64,000 bases of DNA from DAOUAT01 sp964551735 (GTDB lineage Bacteria; Chloroflexota; Anaerolineae; CG2-30-64-16), in the NCBI GenBank assembly GCA_964551735.1, contig CAZKEF010000014.1, positions 1-64,000 on the forward strand, given 5' to 3'. The first letter of the stretch is position 1, and each line of letters begins with the position of its first letter. Of the stretch, positions 40,684-49,082 are shown in pieces. The notes under the pieces are model-generated. The model was given only the letters and a program-made list of their open reading frames with translations. It was not told the origin of the DNA and made no database searches. A program made the position numbers and the translations under genes.

Positions 40684-43020
40684 CTATGCAACGTGCAACC
40701 CCAACTTACATGCCTTCGCCGACCCGCCCTTCGCCAGGTCGTGCCCTAGCAGCACCCGCTCCAGGTTGGCCGGCAGATCGCGCACGCGCTTGCCGGTGGC
40801 GTGGTAGATGGCGTTGAGGATGGCCGGCGCGGTGGGGACCATGCTCGGCTCCGCGATGTTCTTGGCCCCATACGGCCCCTTGGAGAACGGCGCCTCGACA
40901 AACTGGCCGTCAATCTCCGGCACGTCCACCGAGGTGGGGATCAAATACGACTCAAAGTTGGTCTCCTGCACGTAGCCGTCCACATAGGTGATCTGCTCCA
41001 TTACGGCGTAGCCGAGGCCCTGAGCGATGCCGCCGTAGAGCTGGCCGTAGGCGCCCTGGGGGAAGATCACCCTGCCGGGGTCGTGCGCTGCCCACATGCC
41101 GACCACCTGCACGTTGCCGGTGCGTATGTCCACCTCCACCTCGGCCACCTGCGCGGCGAAGTGATAGGCCATGTAGGGGGTGCCGCGACCGGCGTGGTGA
41201 TCCCAGTTGATCTGCGGCGCGGTCCATTTGCCCTGCGCCGATAGCGCCAGGCCCATCTCCCGGGCGTGATCCACCACCCGCTCCCAGCTCACCGGCTCCT
41301 CGGACGGCCCTACGTAGTCCTCGCCGTGCCGCAGGAGCTGGTAGATTTCGCAGCCCAACAGGTCGGCGGCCGCGTAGTCCAACGTCTGGCGCAGGTTGGC
41401 CGCGCCAATGCGCGTGGCGTTGCCGCCCAGCATGGTGGCGCGGCTGGCCACGGTCGGCCCGGACTCAATAGCCGTGTCAGTGTCAGGCCGCTGCATGTGG
41501 ATGCGCTCCGGCCGCACCCCCAACTCCTCGGCCGCGATCAGAGTGTACACAGTGCGCGAGCCGGTGCCGTAGTCGGTCAGGCCGGACGTGAGGTCCACGG
41601 AGTAGTCCTGCTCCACCGCGATGGTGCAACCCGCATAATCATGGCCCTCGGCGCCCAGCGATGTGCCGTGGAACAGGGCGGCCACGCCGATGCCGCGTTT
41701 GATTTCGGATTGCGGATTGTGGATTGCGAATTCCGCACGTTTGCGATCCCAATCGCTCGCTTTCCGCACGGCGGTGAGGCAGTCGGCCACGCTGACCGAT
41801 TCGGTCAGTTCTTGGCCGTGCGGGGTCTCGTCGCCCAGGCGTAGGCAGTTCTTCAGGCGGAAGTCGAGGGGATCCATGCCGACCGCGTCGGCCATTTCGT
41901 CAATGGCCTGCTCGATGGCGACGCACACCTCGGTGTTGCCAAAGCCGCGAAACGCGCCGTAGTAACCGTTGTTGGTGTAGACGCACGTTATGTCCACATC
42001 GCAGGCGTCATAGCGATACGCACCCATGGCGTGGATGCTGGCGCGCCAGGCGGTGAACGGGCTCTCGGACGCGTACGCGCCGGAGTCCATCAGGCCGTCA
42101 AACTTGCAGGCGCGCAGCGTGCCGTCCGCGTCCGCCCCCAGCCAGATGTGCATGTGCATGGGGTCGCGCTTGTAGGAGGCGATCAGGCTCTCCTCGCGGC
42201 TGAAGACCATGCGCACCGGCCGGCCGGTCACCAACGCCAGCTTGGCCACCTGGGCCGAAGTCTCGTAGATCTGGTCGTCTTTGCCGCCGAAGGAACCGCC
42301 CACCGGTGGCTGGATCACGCGCACCAGGTTGTGGGGCAGATCGAGCACCAGCGCCAGGTTGCCGTGGTTGACGAACGGGCTTTGGTTGGGCGCGTAGACC
42401 ACCACTCCGCCCTCGCGCGTCGGGATCGCCAGCGCGCCCTCCGGCTCAATGTATGCGTGTTCCTGGGGTACCGACGTGTAGCGCTGCTCCAGCTTGACCG
42501 GGCACTGCGCCCACTCGGCCAGCGAATCGCCCTTGCGCACGATCAGCGTGTCCACAAAGTTCGGATGTTTGCCGTCGGGCCGGTCAGGGCCCACCTGGGG
42601 CGCGTCCGGAGCCAGGCTCTGCCCCGGATCAAACAAGCCGGGCAGCAGCTCCAACTCGCAAAGGATGGCATCTACACCGGCTATCGCGGCCTCGGCGGTG
42701 TCGGCCGCCACGGCCGCGATGGCCTCACCCACGTAGCGGACCTTCTGGTACGCCAGCATGTATTTGTCTTTAACCGGGAAGCCGTACAACCCATGCTCGA
42801 AATAGTCCTCGCTGGTGATCACCGCGCGCACGCCGGGCACGGCCAGCGCGGGCGCCACATCCAGCCTGACGATGCGGGCGTGGGGCACATCGCTGCGCAG
42901 ACAACGCGCATGCAACATGCCGGGCAGCTTGCGGTCGGCGATGTATTTCGCCTTGCCCATCACCTTTTCCAACGCGTCGACGCGGCGGGCGGGCTTGCCG
43001 ATGTATTGGTATTCTGTCAT
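40684..43020 (-). CDS. Xanthine-dehydrogenase family molybdenum-binding subunit (XdhD/XdhA-type)
   Basis: The 778-residue subunit binds molybdopterin and hydroxylates a heterocycle or aldehyde. Cofactor motifs are PVGGSFGGKDDQ, YGAFRGFGNTE and the catalytic Glu in GPYGAKNIAEPSMVPTAPA (near residue 725). It is encoded with separate 2Fe-2S and FAD subunits, in the order FAD, FeS, Mo along the transcript, overlapping the FeS gene by ATGA. Around residues 430-441 a short insert (EFAIHNPQSEIK) comes from a 7-nt tandem array at 41701-41735. Purine or nicotinate-type substrates are possible; the neighbouring yge-like set favours purines. Confidence 0.9.
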   Translation of the reverse strand: MTEYQYIGKPARRVDALEKVMGKAKYIADRKLPGMLHARCLRSDVPHARIVRLDVAPALAVPGVRAVITSEDYFEHGLYGFPVKDKYMLAYQKVRYVGEAIAAVAADTAEAAIAGVDAILCELELLPGLFDPGQSLAPDAPQVGPDRPDGKHPNFVDTLIVRKGDSLAEWAQCPVKLEQRYTSVPQEHAYIEPEGALAIPTREGGVVVYAPNQSPFVNHGNLALVLDLPHNLVRVIQPPVGGSFGGKDDQIYETSAQVAKLALVTGRPVRMVFSREESLIASYKRDPMHMHIWLGADADGTLRACKFDGLMDSGAYASESPFTAWRASIHAMGAYRYDACDVDITCVYTNNGYYGAFRGFGNTEVCVAIEQAIDEMADAVGMDPLDFRLKNCLRLGDETPHGQELTESVSVADCLTAVRKASDWDRKRAEFAIHNPQSEIKRGIGVAALFHGTSLGAEGHDYAGCTIAVEQDYSVDLTSGLTDYGTGSRTVYTLIAAEELGVRPERIHMQRPDTDTAIESGPTVASRATMLGGNATRIGAANLRQTLDYAAADLLGCEIYQLLRHGEDYVGPSEEPVSWERVVDHAREMGLALSAQGKWTAPQINWDHHAGRGTPYMAYHFAAQVAEVEVDIRTGNVQVVGMWAAHDPGRVIFPQGAYGQLYGGIAQGLGYAVMEQITYVDGYVQETNFESYLIPTSVDVPEIDGQFVEAPFSKGPYGAKNIAEPSMVPTAPAILNAIYHATGKRVRDLPANLERVLLGHDLAKGGSAKACKLGLHVA
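41701..41735. repeat. Heptanucleotide array inside the molybdenum hydroxylase gene
   Basis: Five units (GATTTCG, GATTGCG, GATTGTG, GATTGCG, AATTCCG) follow each other exactly. On the coding strand they are read in frame as part of FAIHNPQSEIK. Confidence 0.78.
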
Positions 43021-43490
43021 TGTTGCCTCCCCTGTGCCGTCGCCTCAATCGCGTCCACGATCTGCTGGTACCCCGTGCAGCGGCAGAGGTTGCCGGCCAG
43101 GGCGGTGCGGATCTCGGCGCGGGAAGGGTGCGCGTTGTGCAGCAGCAGCGCCTCGCCGGCCACCACCATGCCGGGGATGCAGATGCCGCACTGCACCGCG
43201 CCGTAGGTGATGAAGTTCTCTTGCATGTCGTTCGGCCCACCATCGGGCGCGTGGATGCCCTCGATGGTGACGATGTCGCTGCCGCCGGCCTGCGGGGCCA
43301 GCACCAGGCAGCTGTTGATCAGGCGGCCGTCCATGATCACCGAACACGCGCCGCACTCGCCCACCGAGCAACCCTCTTTCGTGCCCGTGAGGCTTAGGTA
43401 GTCACGCAGCAGGTCAAGCAGGGTGATATCAGGCGGGGCCTCGACGGCAACGGGTTTGTGGTTCAAGGTAAATTCAATCAGCATCAGCAC
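43017..43490 (-). CDS. Xanthine-dehydrogenase family (2Fe-2S) subunit
   Basis: The 157-residue subunit has two 2Fe-2S clusters: a plant-type set CSVGECGACSV with a further Cys in INSCLVLA, and the all-helical set QCGICIPGM with NLCRCTGYQQIV. This is the normal length and order for XdhC/CoxS-type small subunits. It overlaps the Mo subunit gene by ATGA and is 6 nt from the FAD subunit gene, so the three are one transcript. It relays electrons from molybdenum to FAD. Confidence 0.93.
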   Translation of the reverse strand: MLMLIEFTLNHKPVAVEAPPDITLLDLLRDYLSLTGTKEGCSVGECGACSVIMDGRLINSCLVLAPQAGGSDIVTIEGIHAPDGGPNDMQENFITYGAVQCGICIPGMVVAGEALLLHNAHPSRAEIRTALAGNLCRCTGYQQIVDAIEATAQGRQQ

Positions 43491-43496
43491 ACTCCC

Positions 43497-44360
43497 TTAC
43501 AAAACCAACGCTCTTCGTAGCGCGCGTTCGGCCAGCGCCTGGATAGCGACCTCTTTGTACTCGGTGGACCACCGCCGGCCGGTGACCGCGATCATCGCCT
43601 CGGCGGTCTTGCGACCCGCGGCCGCCAGCAGCGCATCGTCCGGCGCCTGCCCCAACAAGAAATCTTCCACTTGCGCGATACGGCGAGGGTTGGGCATGGC
43701 CGCGCCGGGGGCCAGCCGCACGTAGTCCACCCGGCCCGCGGCGTCCAGACGGCCCGCGGCCGCCATGCTGAGCCGGGAGATAGCCTGGGCGTTGCGCCGG
43801 CCCAGCTTGATGAACGCGTGGCGCGTCCCGTTAGGCGGCACCGGGAAGGTGAAATGGGTCAGGAGTTCACCCGGTTGCAGGCCGGTGCGGTTGGCGCCCT
43901 GGATGAATTTGGTGATGGGGAGGCTGCGGGCGCCGGACAGGCTGCGCAGATGCGCCACCGCATCCAGGCAGACCAACGGCGGCACACCGTCCGCGCACGC
44001 GGCCGCGTTGACCGTGTTGCCGCCCAACGTGCCGGCGTTGCGGATGGCCGGGCCGCCGACAGTCAAACTGGCCTCGACGAGACCGGCAGCAACCTCTTGG
44101 AGAAGGGCGCTCTCCGCCGCCTCAGTGAAGGTGACGCCGGCGCCGACGCTCACTTCATCTCCGTGGCGTTCGATCAGTTTCATCTCAGAGATCTTGCTGA
44201 TGTCCACTACCCGGTCAAAATGCGGCCGCTCATGGCGCACCAGCACCATAACATCGGTGCCGCCCGCCAGGGGACGGCTGACGTGAGCAGGGTCAGCGAG
44301 GAGTTGCAGCGCCTGCTCGATGGTGTGAGCTCTAACGTAGTCGAATCTAGGCATAGACAC
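43497..44360 (-). CDS. Xanthine-dehydrogenase family FAD-binding subunit
   Basis: The 287-residue subunit has the FAD-binding segments RPLAGGTDVMVLVRHERP (about residues 29-46) and GGPAIRNAGTLGGNTVNAAA (about residues 102-121), as in CoxM/XdhB/YgfM. The C-terminal CO-dehydrogenase flavoprotein domain follows. It receives electrons from the 2Fe-2S subunit and passes them to NAD+ or another acceptor. A MoaD-like gene lies 28 nt upstream on the same strand. Confidence 0.92.
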   Translation of the reverse strand: MSMPRFDYVRAHTIEQALQLLADPAHVSRPLAGGTDVMVLVRHERPHFDRVVDISKISEMKLIERHGDEVSVGAGVTFTEAAESALLQEVAAGLVEASLTVGGPAIRNAGTLGGNTVNAAACADGVPPLVCLDAVAHLRSLSGARSLPITKFIQGANRTGLQPGELLTHFTFPVPPNGTRHAFIKLGRRNAQAISRLSMAAAGRLDAAGRVDYVRLAPGAAMPNPRRIAQVEDFLLGQAPDDALLAAAGRKTAEAMIAVTGRRWSTEYKEVAIQALAERALRRALVL

Positions 44361-44388
44361 ATCCTTGTGAAAACTAGGGCAATTCTAC

Positions 44389-44649
44389 CTACTGCGCGCC
44401 GCCAACCACCGTTCGCAGAAACTGCACCTGATCGCCATCTTTCAGGGACGCGTTATCGCGCTGGTAAAACCGATTCACGCTTACCAGTGGCCGCCCCTGG
44501 CCGGTCGGGATCTGCAACAGGCGCAGCAGGTCATCCACGCGTGCGCCATCCGGTAGCTGAACGCGCGGCAACTCACGCTGCACCGCGGGCGGCAGTCGCC
44601 GGGTAAACAGATCAATCCCTCCGAAAAAACGGACTTCTACGGTGATCAT
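44389..44649 (-). CDS. MoaD/ThiS-like ubiquitin-fold sulfur carrier
   Basis: The 86-residue protein has a beta-grasp pattern: VEVRFFGGIDLF at the start, LPDGARVDDLLRLL in the helix region and LKDGDQVQFLRTVVGGAQ at the end. MoaD and ThiS finish in Gly-Gly, which is adenylated and thiocarboxylated. Here the Gly-Gly is followed by Ala-Gln, so either two residues must be removed or the protein has another role. Its position just before a molybdenum hydroxylase operon suggests a role in molybdopterin supply. ATG 44649 is the only plausible start. Confidence 0.78.
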   Translation of the reverse strand: MITVEVRFFGGIDLFTRRLPPAVQRELPRVQLPDGARVDDLLRLLQIPTGQGRPLVSVNRFYQRDNASLKDGDQVQFLRTVVGGAQ

Positions 44650-44724
44650 GGCCGGGGAAGGATAGCATAATGCGAATAAAATGCAAAACGCTTCATGGCG
44701 GCCCCGTCGGTGGCTCAGCTTAAC

Positions 44725-45711
44725 TCACAACCGACTCTGTACCAACCCGCGCGCCTTTTCCACGATGTCCGCCACCCCCGGCAACACGAAGTTTTCCAGT
44801 TCCGGACTGTACGGCAGCGGCACGTTTCTTGCGGCCACACGGGCGATGGGGCCATCCAGGTAGCCGATCCCCTCTTCGGCGATCATGGCGGCGATTTCGG
44901 CGCCGGGGCCGAGCCGTTTGTGCGCCTCGTGGGCGATCACGACGCGGCTGGTCTTGCGCACCGACGCCAGGATGGTTTCCCGGTCCAACGGCACTAGCGT
45001 GCGGGGGTCAATGATCTCCGCCTCGATGCCTTCCTTTGCCAGCAGGTCGGCGGCCTCCAGCGCTTTGGGCAGCATCCCGCCGATGGCGACGATGGTCACG
45101 TCCTTCCCCTCGCGGCGCACCGCAGCCTTGCCGAACGGCACGGTGAAGCCTGGTTCATCCGACACGTCACCCTTGGTCGCATACAACATCTTGTGCTCGA
45201 AGAAGAGCACCGGATCCTCGCCCCGGATCGCGGTCCGCAGCAGCCCCTTGGCGTCGGCCGGGGTGGCGGGCACGGCGATCTTGAGGCCGGGCACGTTCAT
45301 GTACCAGCCTTCAGGCGACTGGGAGTGCTGCGCCGCAGCCGAGCCGGGCGCGCCGGTGGTGATCCGCACCGTGACGGGCACTTTGGCCTTGCCGCCGCTC
45401 ATGTAACGCGCTTTGGCAAGCTGGTTGACCAATTGATCGCCTGCGACCGGCAGAAAATCACCGAACATGATCTCGGCGATCGGCCGCAGGCCCATCATGG
45501 CCGCGCCCAGCGCGGCGCCGATGATGGCCGTCTCGCTGATGGGGGTGTCGCGCACGCGATCCTCCCCGAAAAGCTTGACCAGGTCCCCGGACACGCCCCA
45601 CACGCCGCCGAACGTCCCCACGTCCTCGCCGATGAGGATCACGTTCGGGTCTCGTTCCATTTCCTCGCGCAGGGTTTCGTAGATGGCTTGACTATAGGTG
45701 ATGGTTCGCAT
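44725..45711 (-). CDS. 2-Oxoacid dehydrogenase E1 component, beta subunit
   Basis: The 328-residue subunit matches pyruvate/acetoin dehydrogenase E1-beta. Family segments are VILIGEDVGTFGGVW (about residues 24-38, including the Glu that activates thiamine diphosphate), ISETAIIGAALGAAMMGLRP, and the C-terminal VVIAHEAHKRLGPGAE. ATG 45711 has AAAGGAA 7 nt upstream. The alpha subunit gene lies about 100 nt upstream, separated by a 7-nt tandem array, and E2 precedes it. Pyruvate, branched-chain or acetoin substrate cannot be decided. Confidence 0.92.
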   Translation of the reverse strand: MRTITYSQAIYETLREEMERDPNVILIGEDVGTFGGVWGVSGDLVKLFGEDRVRDTPISETAIIGAALGAAMMGLRPIAEIMFGDFLPVAGDQLVNQLAKARYMSGGKAKVPVTVRITTGAPGSAAAQHSQSPEGWYMNVPGLKIAVPATPADAKGLLRTAIRGEDPVLFFEHKMLYATKGDVSDEPGFTVPFGKAAVRREGKDVTIVAIGGMLPKALEAADLLAKEGIEAEIIDPRTLVPLDRETILASVRKTSRVVIAHEAHKRLGPGAEIAAMIAEEGIGYLDGPIARVAARNVPLPYSPELENFVLPGVADIVEKARGLVQSRL

Positions 45712-45726
45712 GTGAATGTTCCTTTT

Positions 45727-45763
45727 GCGTGTTACGTGTTGCGTGTTGCGTGTTGCGTGTTTT
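45727..45763. repeat. Heptanucleotide tandem array (GTGTTGC)
   Basis: Units GTGTTAC, GTGTTGC, GTGTTGC, GTGTTGC, GTGTTTT lie between the E1-alpha and E1-beta genes. The same unit recurs inside the E2 gene at 47538-47573. Confidence 0.8.
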
Positions 45764-45813
45764 GCGGCGCGTCTTTCGGGGCCCAATCAACGGACCACGC
45801 ACCACGCACTACG

Positions 45814-46806
45814 TCAAAACACCAACCCCTCGTGCGTCTCCCCATACACCCCCGCCAACGCCGTCTCGGGCGCGGGTTTGGGGCTGGCGGCGGCGAACGC
45901 GACGGCTTCATCCAGGGCGGCCTGCACGGCCTGCTCGACCGCGACCACGTCGGCTTCCGGGATGCTGGCTTCGGCCAGCAGGCGGGCGCGGAAGGCGACT
46001 ACGGGATCGCGGCGCCGCCATTCCTCCATTTCATCCTTGCTGCGGTAAATCATCGGGTCGCCCTCGTAGTGGCCGCGCTGGCGGTAGGTCTTGCCCTCGA
46101 TCAGGGTCGGGCCGCCGCCGGATCGGGCGCGCTCGGCCGCGGCCTTCGTCGCCTCGTAGACGGCCAGCACATCGTTGCCGTCCACGGTGACGCCGGGCAT
46201 GGCGTAGCTACTGGCGCGGATCGCCAGGTCGGCCACGGGCGCCTGCTTATCTTGGGGCGTGCCTTCGCCGTACAGATTGTTCTCGCAGAAGAAAATCACC
46301 GGCAGCTTCCACAGCCCTGCCAGGTTCAACGCCTCGTGGAATGCGCCTTCATTGGTCGCGCCGTCGCCGAAAAAGGCGAGGGCCACCCGCGGCTCCTTCT
46401 TCTGCTGGAACGCCAGCCCCGCGCCGACTGCGATGGGGATGCCGCCGCCGACGATGCCGTTCGCGCCCAGGATGCCCAGGTTGAAATCGGTCATGTGCAG
46501 CGAGCCGCCCTTGCCGCCGCAGTAGCCGGTGGTGCGCGCAGCCAGTTCCGCCATCATGTACTTGGGTTCGCCGCCTTTCGCGACGAGATGACCATGGCCG
46601 CGGTGCGTACTGGTGATCACATCTTCGGGCTCCAACGCGGCGCATGCGCCAGCTGCGGTCGCCTCCTGGCCCACGCAGCTATGGATGAAGCCAGGGATCA
46701 GCCCGGCCCGCCGTTCACTGATGGCGCGCAGCTCGAACTCGCGCACCGCCAACATCTTCTGGTAGAGCGCAAGGAGCTGCGCCACCGGGAAATCCGTCAT
46801 TTTCAT
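45814..46806 (-). CDS. 2-Oxoacid dehydrogenase E1 component, alpha subunit
   Basis: The 330-residue subunit carries the thiamine diphosphate motif: GDGATNEGAFHEALNLA (GDG) ending about 30 residues later with FFCENN. THRGHGHLVAKGG and YRQRGHYEGDP are typical of PdhA/AcoA. Phosphorylation loops of mitochondrial enzymes are not evident. Its start has GGAGGAAGG upstream and two in-frame ATGs (46806 and 46800). It is 18 nt downstream of E2 in the transcript. Confidence 0.92.
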   Translation of the reverse strand: MKMTDFPVAQLLALYQKMLAVREFELRAISERRAGLIPGFIHSCVGQEATAAGACAALEPEDVITSTHRGHGHLVAKGGEPKYMMAELAARTTGYCGGKGGSLHMTDFNLGILGANGIVGGGIPIAVGAGLAFQQKKEPRVALAFFGDGATNEGAFHEALNLAGLWKLPVIFFCENNLYGEGTPQDKQAPVADLAIRASSYAMPGVTVDGNDVLAVYEATKAAAERARSGGGPTLIEGKTYRQRGHYEGDPMIYRSKDEMEEWRRRDPVVAFRARLLAEASIPEADVVAVEQAVQAALDEAVAFAAASPKPAPETALAGVYGETHEGLVF

Positions 46807-46824
46807 GCCTTCCTCCAGGGTTTT

Positions 46825-48294
46825 CTATAGCATTAGCGCCAACGGCCGCTCGACCAACTGCTTGATGCGCTGCAAGAAGCGCGCCGCGGGCGCGCCGTCA
46901 GTGATCCGGTGGTCGAAGCTGAGGCTGAGCACCAGCATCGGCCGGATGACGACGGCTCCGCCGTGGGCCACCGGCTTCTCGGCGATCCGGCCCACGCCCA
47001 GGATCGCGGCCTGGGGCGGGTTGATGATCGGGGTGAAGCCGTCAATGTCGAGGCTGCCCAGGTTGGTGATCGTGAAGGTGCCGGCCTCGAAGTCGCCGGG
47101 CAACGATTTGCCGGCCAGCGCCCGGTCGGTCAGCTCGGCGTAGCCGCGCTGAATCTCGGCCAGTTTGAGCGTGTCAACGCTGCGCAGCACCGGCGTCAGC
47201 AGCCCGCGCTCAGTTTCGACTGCGAGCGCGATGTTGATGTCGGGAAGCAGATGGAGGCCATCCGGTTCCAGCCGTGAGTTCAGCCGCGGATACTCCCGCA
47301 GCGCCCGCGCCACCAGCGCGGCCAGCAGCGTGTTGTATGAGAGCTTGCGCAGCGCCGAGCCAGACACGGCCAGCGTTAGCTCCTCGTTGAGCTGCACCCG
47401 CGCGGCGACGAGGTTGGTCGCATCCGCCTCGGTGAAGAGCGTGACGTGCGGCGCGGTGAACGCGCTGGCCGTCATCCGCTCCGCGATGGTGCGCCGGAGC
47501 GAGGAGAGCGGGATGACTTCCTCGCCGGGCGTGGCGGGTGTTGCGTGTTGCGTATTACGTATTGCGTATTGCGGCTCCTGCTCCTCCACGCCTCCGCCCC
47601 TTTGCTCCCCTGCTCCCTTGCCCTGCTGCTCCTGCACACCTCCGCGCCCCTGCCCCCTGACGCCTGACCCCTGACTCCTGACCGCAGCCTCGACATCCTC
47701 GCGCGTCACGGTTCCTTCTGGCCCGGTGCCGGTGATCGCGCGCAGGTCGATCCCCTCGGCCGCCGCGATGCGCCGCGCAAGCGGCGTTGCCTTGACCGGC
47801 TCGGGCTGCGCGGCCGCGTGCGCGGCTTGCACATCAGCGGCCTGGACCCGTTCCTCCGGCCCGCTGCCGGTCACTGCGGCCAGCTCGACGCCGAGCTCAC
47901 GCGCCAGCGCGCGCGCCTTCGGCGTGGCAATCACGGGGCCGGAAGCTGGTGACTGGATGATGGATGATGGATGATGGATAATGGCGGAGGAGGGTGAAGC
48001 CGTGGCTTTTGTGGCCTCCTCGATCGCCAATGGTCCGTCGTCCACGGTCGCCGGTCCATCGTCCGCCGTCCGAAACTCGCACACTGGCGCGCCCGCCGCG
48101 ACACTCGTCCCTGCAGGCGCGAGGATCGCGGTCAGGACCCCATCTGCCGGTGCGGGCAGCTCCAGCGTCACCTTCTCGGTTTCGTAGATGCAGAGCGTTT
48201 CTTCGGCCGCGGCCGCGTCGCCGGGCGCCTTCAGCCATTCAGTGATCGTGCCGTGCGTCATGGTAAGGCCCAGCTTGGGCATGATGATCTGCAT
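46825..48294 (-). CDS. 2-Oxoacid dehydrogenase E2 component (dihydrolipoyl acyltransferase)
   Basis: The 489-residue protein has one lipoyl domain (lipoyl Lys in IYETEKVTLELP, about residue 41), two tandem peripheral-subunit-binding domains (ATPKARALARELG and ATPLARRIAAAEG) and a C-terminal catalytic domain with SLSFDHRITDGAPAARFL. Two binding domains are unusual; most bacterial E2s have one. The linkers before and after them are Gly/Gln/Ser-rich and are encoded by 7-nt tandem arrays (47538-47573, 47658-47685, 47955-47984, 48030-48072). I prefer ATG 48294 because AGGAGGTG lies 6 nt upstream; a GTG at 48303 falls inside that site. No E3 gene is in the window. Confidence 0.9.
   Translation of the reverse strand: MQIIMPKLGLTMTHGTITEWLKAPGDAAAAEETLCIYETEKVTLELPAPADGVLTAILAPAGTSVAAGAPVCEFRTADDGPATVDDGPLAIEEATKATASPSSAIIHHPSSIIQSPASGPVIATPKARALARELGVELAAVTGSGPEERVQAADVQAAHAAAQPEPVKATPLARRIAAAEGIDLRAITGTGPEGTVTREDVEAAVRSQGSGVRGQGRGGVQEQQGKGAGEQRGGGVEEQEPQYAIRNTQHATPATPGEEVIPLSSLRRTIAERMTASAFTAPHVTLFTEADATNLVAARVQLNEELTLAVSGSALRKLSYNTLLAALVARALREYPRLNSRLEPDGLHLLPDINIALAVETERGLLTPVLRSVDTLKLAEIQRGYAELTDRALAGKSLPGDFEAGTFTITNLGSLDIDGFTPIINPPQAAILGVGRIAEKPVAHGGAVVIRPMLVLSLSFDHRITDGAPAARFLQRIKQLVERPLALML
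47538..47685. repeat. Heptanucleotide arrays in the E2 inter-domain linker
   Basis: Period-7 units GTGTTGC, GTATTAC, GTATTGC and, after a C/T-rich stretch of CTGCTCC-like units, TGACGCC, TGACCCC, TGACTCC. All are read in frame as a Gly/Gln/Arg-rich linker. Confidence 0.72.
47955..48072. repeat. Heptanucleotide arrays after the E2 lipoyl domain
   Basis: GATGATG units (47955-47984) and TCGTCCA/CGGTCGC-type units (48030-48072) flank a short unique stretch. They encode IIHHPSSIIQ and TADDGPATVDDGP on the coding strand. Confidence 0.7.
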
Positions 48295-48309
48295 GAATCC
48301 CACCTCCTG

Positions 48310-49068
48310 TTACACCAGCGCGCGCCCGCCATCCACGAAGTAGACGGCGCCGGTGGCGAAATCGCTGTCCACCAGGAACAGCACCGTGCGCGCCACATCC
48401 TCCGGATGGCCAACGCGCTTCAGCAGCGAGTTGTTCGTGGCCCACTGCACCTTGGATTCGGGCGCGTCTTCGGGCAGCAGCACGGTGCCGGGCGCGATGG
48501 CGTTGACGCGCACATACGGCGCCAGCTCCGCAGCCATGACGCGGGTCAGCGCCACCAGGCCGGCCTTGCTGGCCGCGTGATGGGCATAGCCGATCCACGT
48601 CTGGTAGGCCGACAGGTCGGTGATGTTGACGATCAGGCCCCACTGCTGCTTGAGCATCTGCGGCGCGACGGCCTGGCTCAACAGAAACGGGCCGGTCAGG
48701 TTGACATCGAGCGCGGCCTGCCACGCCTCGGGCGTGATCTCCAGAAAAGGCGCCTTGAGCCAGACGGAGGCGTTGTTGACCAGAATGTCGAGCCGCCCAA
48801 AGCGAGCGATCACCTGCTCAACCACGCGCGCGGCCGCGCCCGGCTCGCGCACGTCGAGGGTCAGCGCCAGCGCCTCCACACCGAGCGCGGCGATCTCGTC
48901 CGCGGTCTGGCTGCATTCCTCGCAGGAGAGGTGGGTGAAGGCGACGTTTGCGCCGCGCCCCGCCAGCGCCAGGCCGATCGCCCGGCCGACGCGCACGCCC
49001 CCGCCGGTGATCAGCGCGACCTTGCCGGCCAGGGAGGTGGTCAGGGGAAGAAGTTCAGGTTGGTTCAT
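48310..49068 (-). CDS. SDR-family oxidoreductase, pteridine-reductase-like (1)
   Basis: The 252-residue Rossmann protein has the TGxxxRxG cofactor motif ALITGGGVRVGRAIGLAL, typical of pteridine-reductase-like SDRs that prefer NADPH, and LDILVNNASVW. At the active site it reads GYAHHAASKAGL, so the residue that is normally the catalytic Tyr of YxxxK is His, with a Tyr three residues earlier. The paralogue at 51729-52481 shows the same change. ATG 49068 has GAGTGAGG upstream. It is the gene just before E2 in the transcript. Substrate unknown. Confidence 0.82.
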   Translation of the reverse strand: MNQPELLPLTTSLAGKVALITGGGVRVGRAIGLALAGRGANVAFTHLSCEECSQTADEIAALGVEALALTLDVREPGAAARVVEQVIARFGRLDILVNNASVWLKAPFLEITPEAWQAALDVNLTGPFLLSQAVAPQMLKQQWGLIVNITDLSAYQTWIGYAHHAASKAGLVALTRVMAAELAPYVRVNAIAPGTVLLPEDAPESKVQWATNNSLLKRVGHPEDVARTVLFLVDSDFATGAVYFVDGGRALV

Positions 49069-49082
49069 AAGCCTCACTCTTT

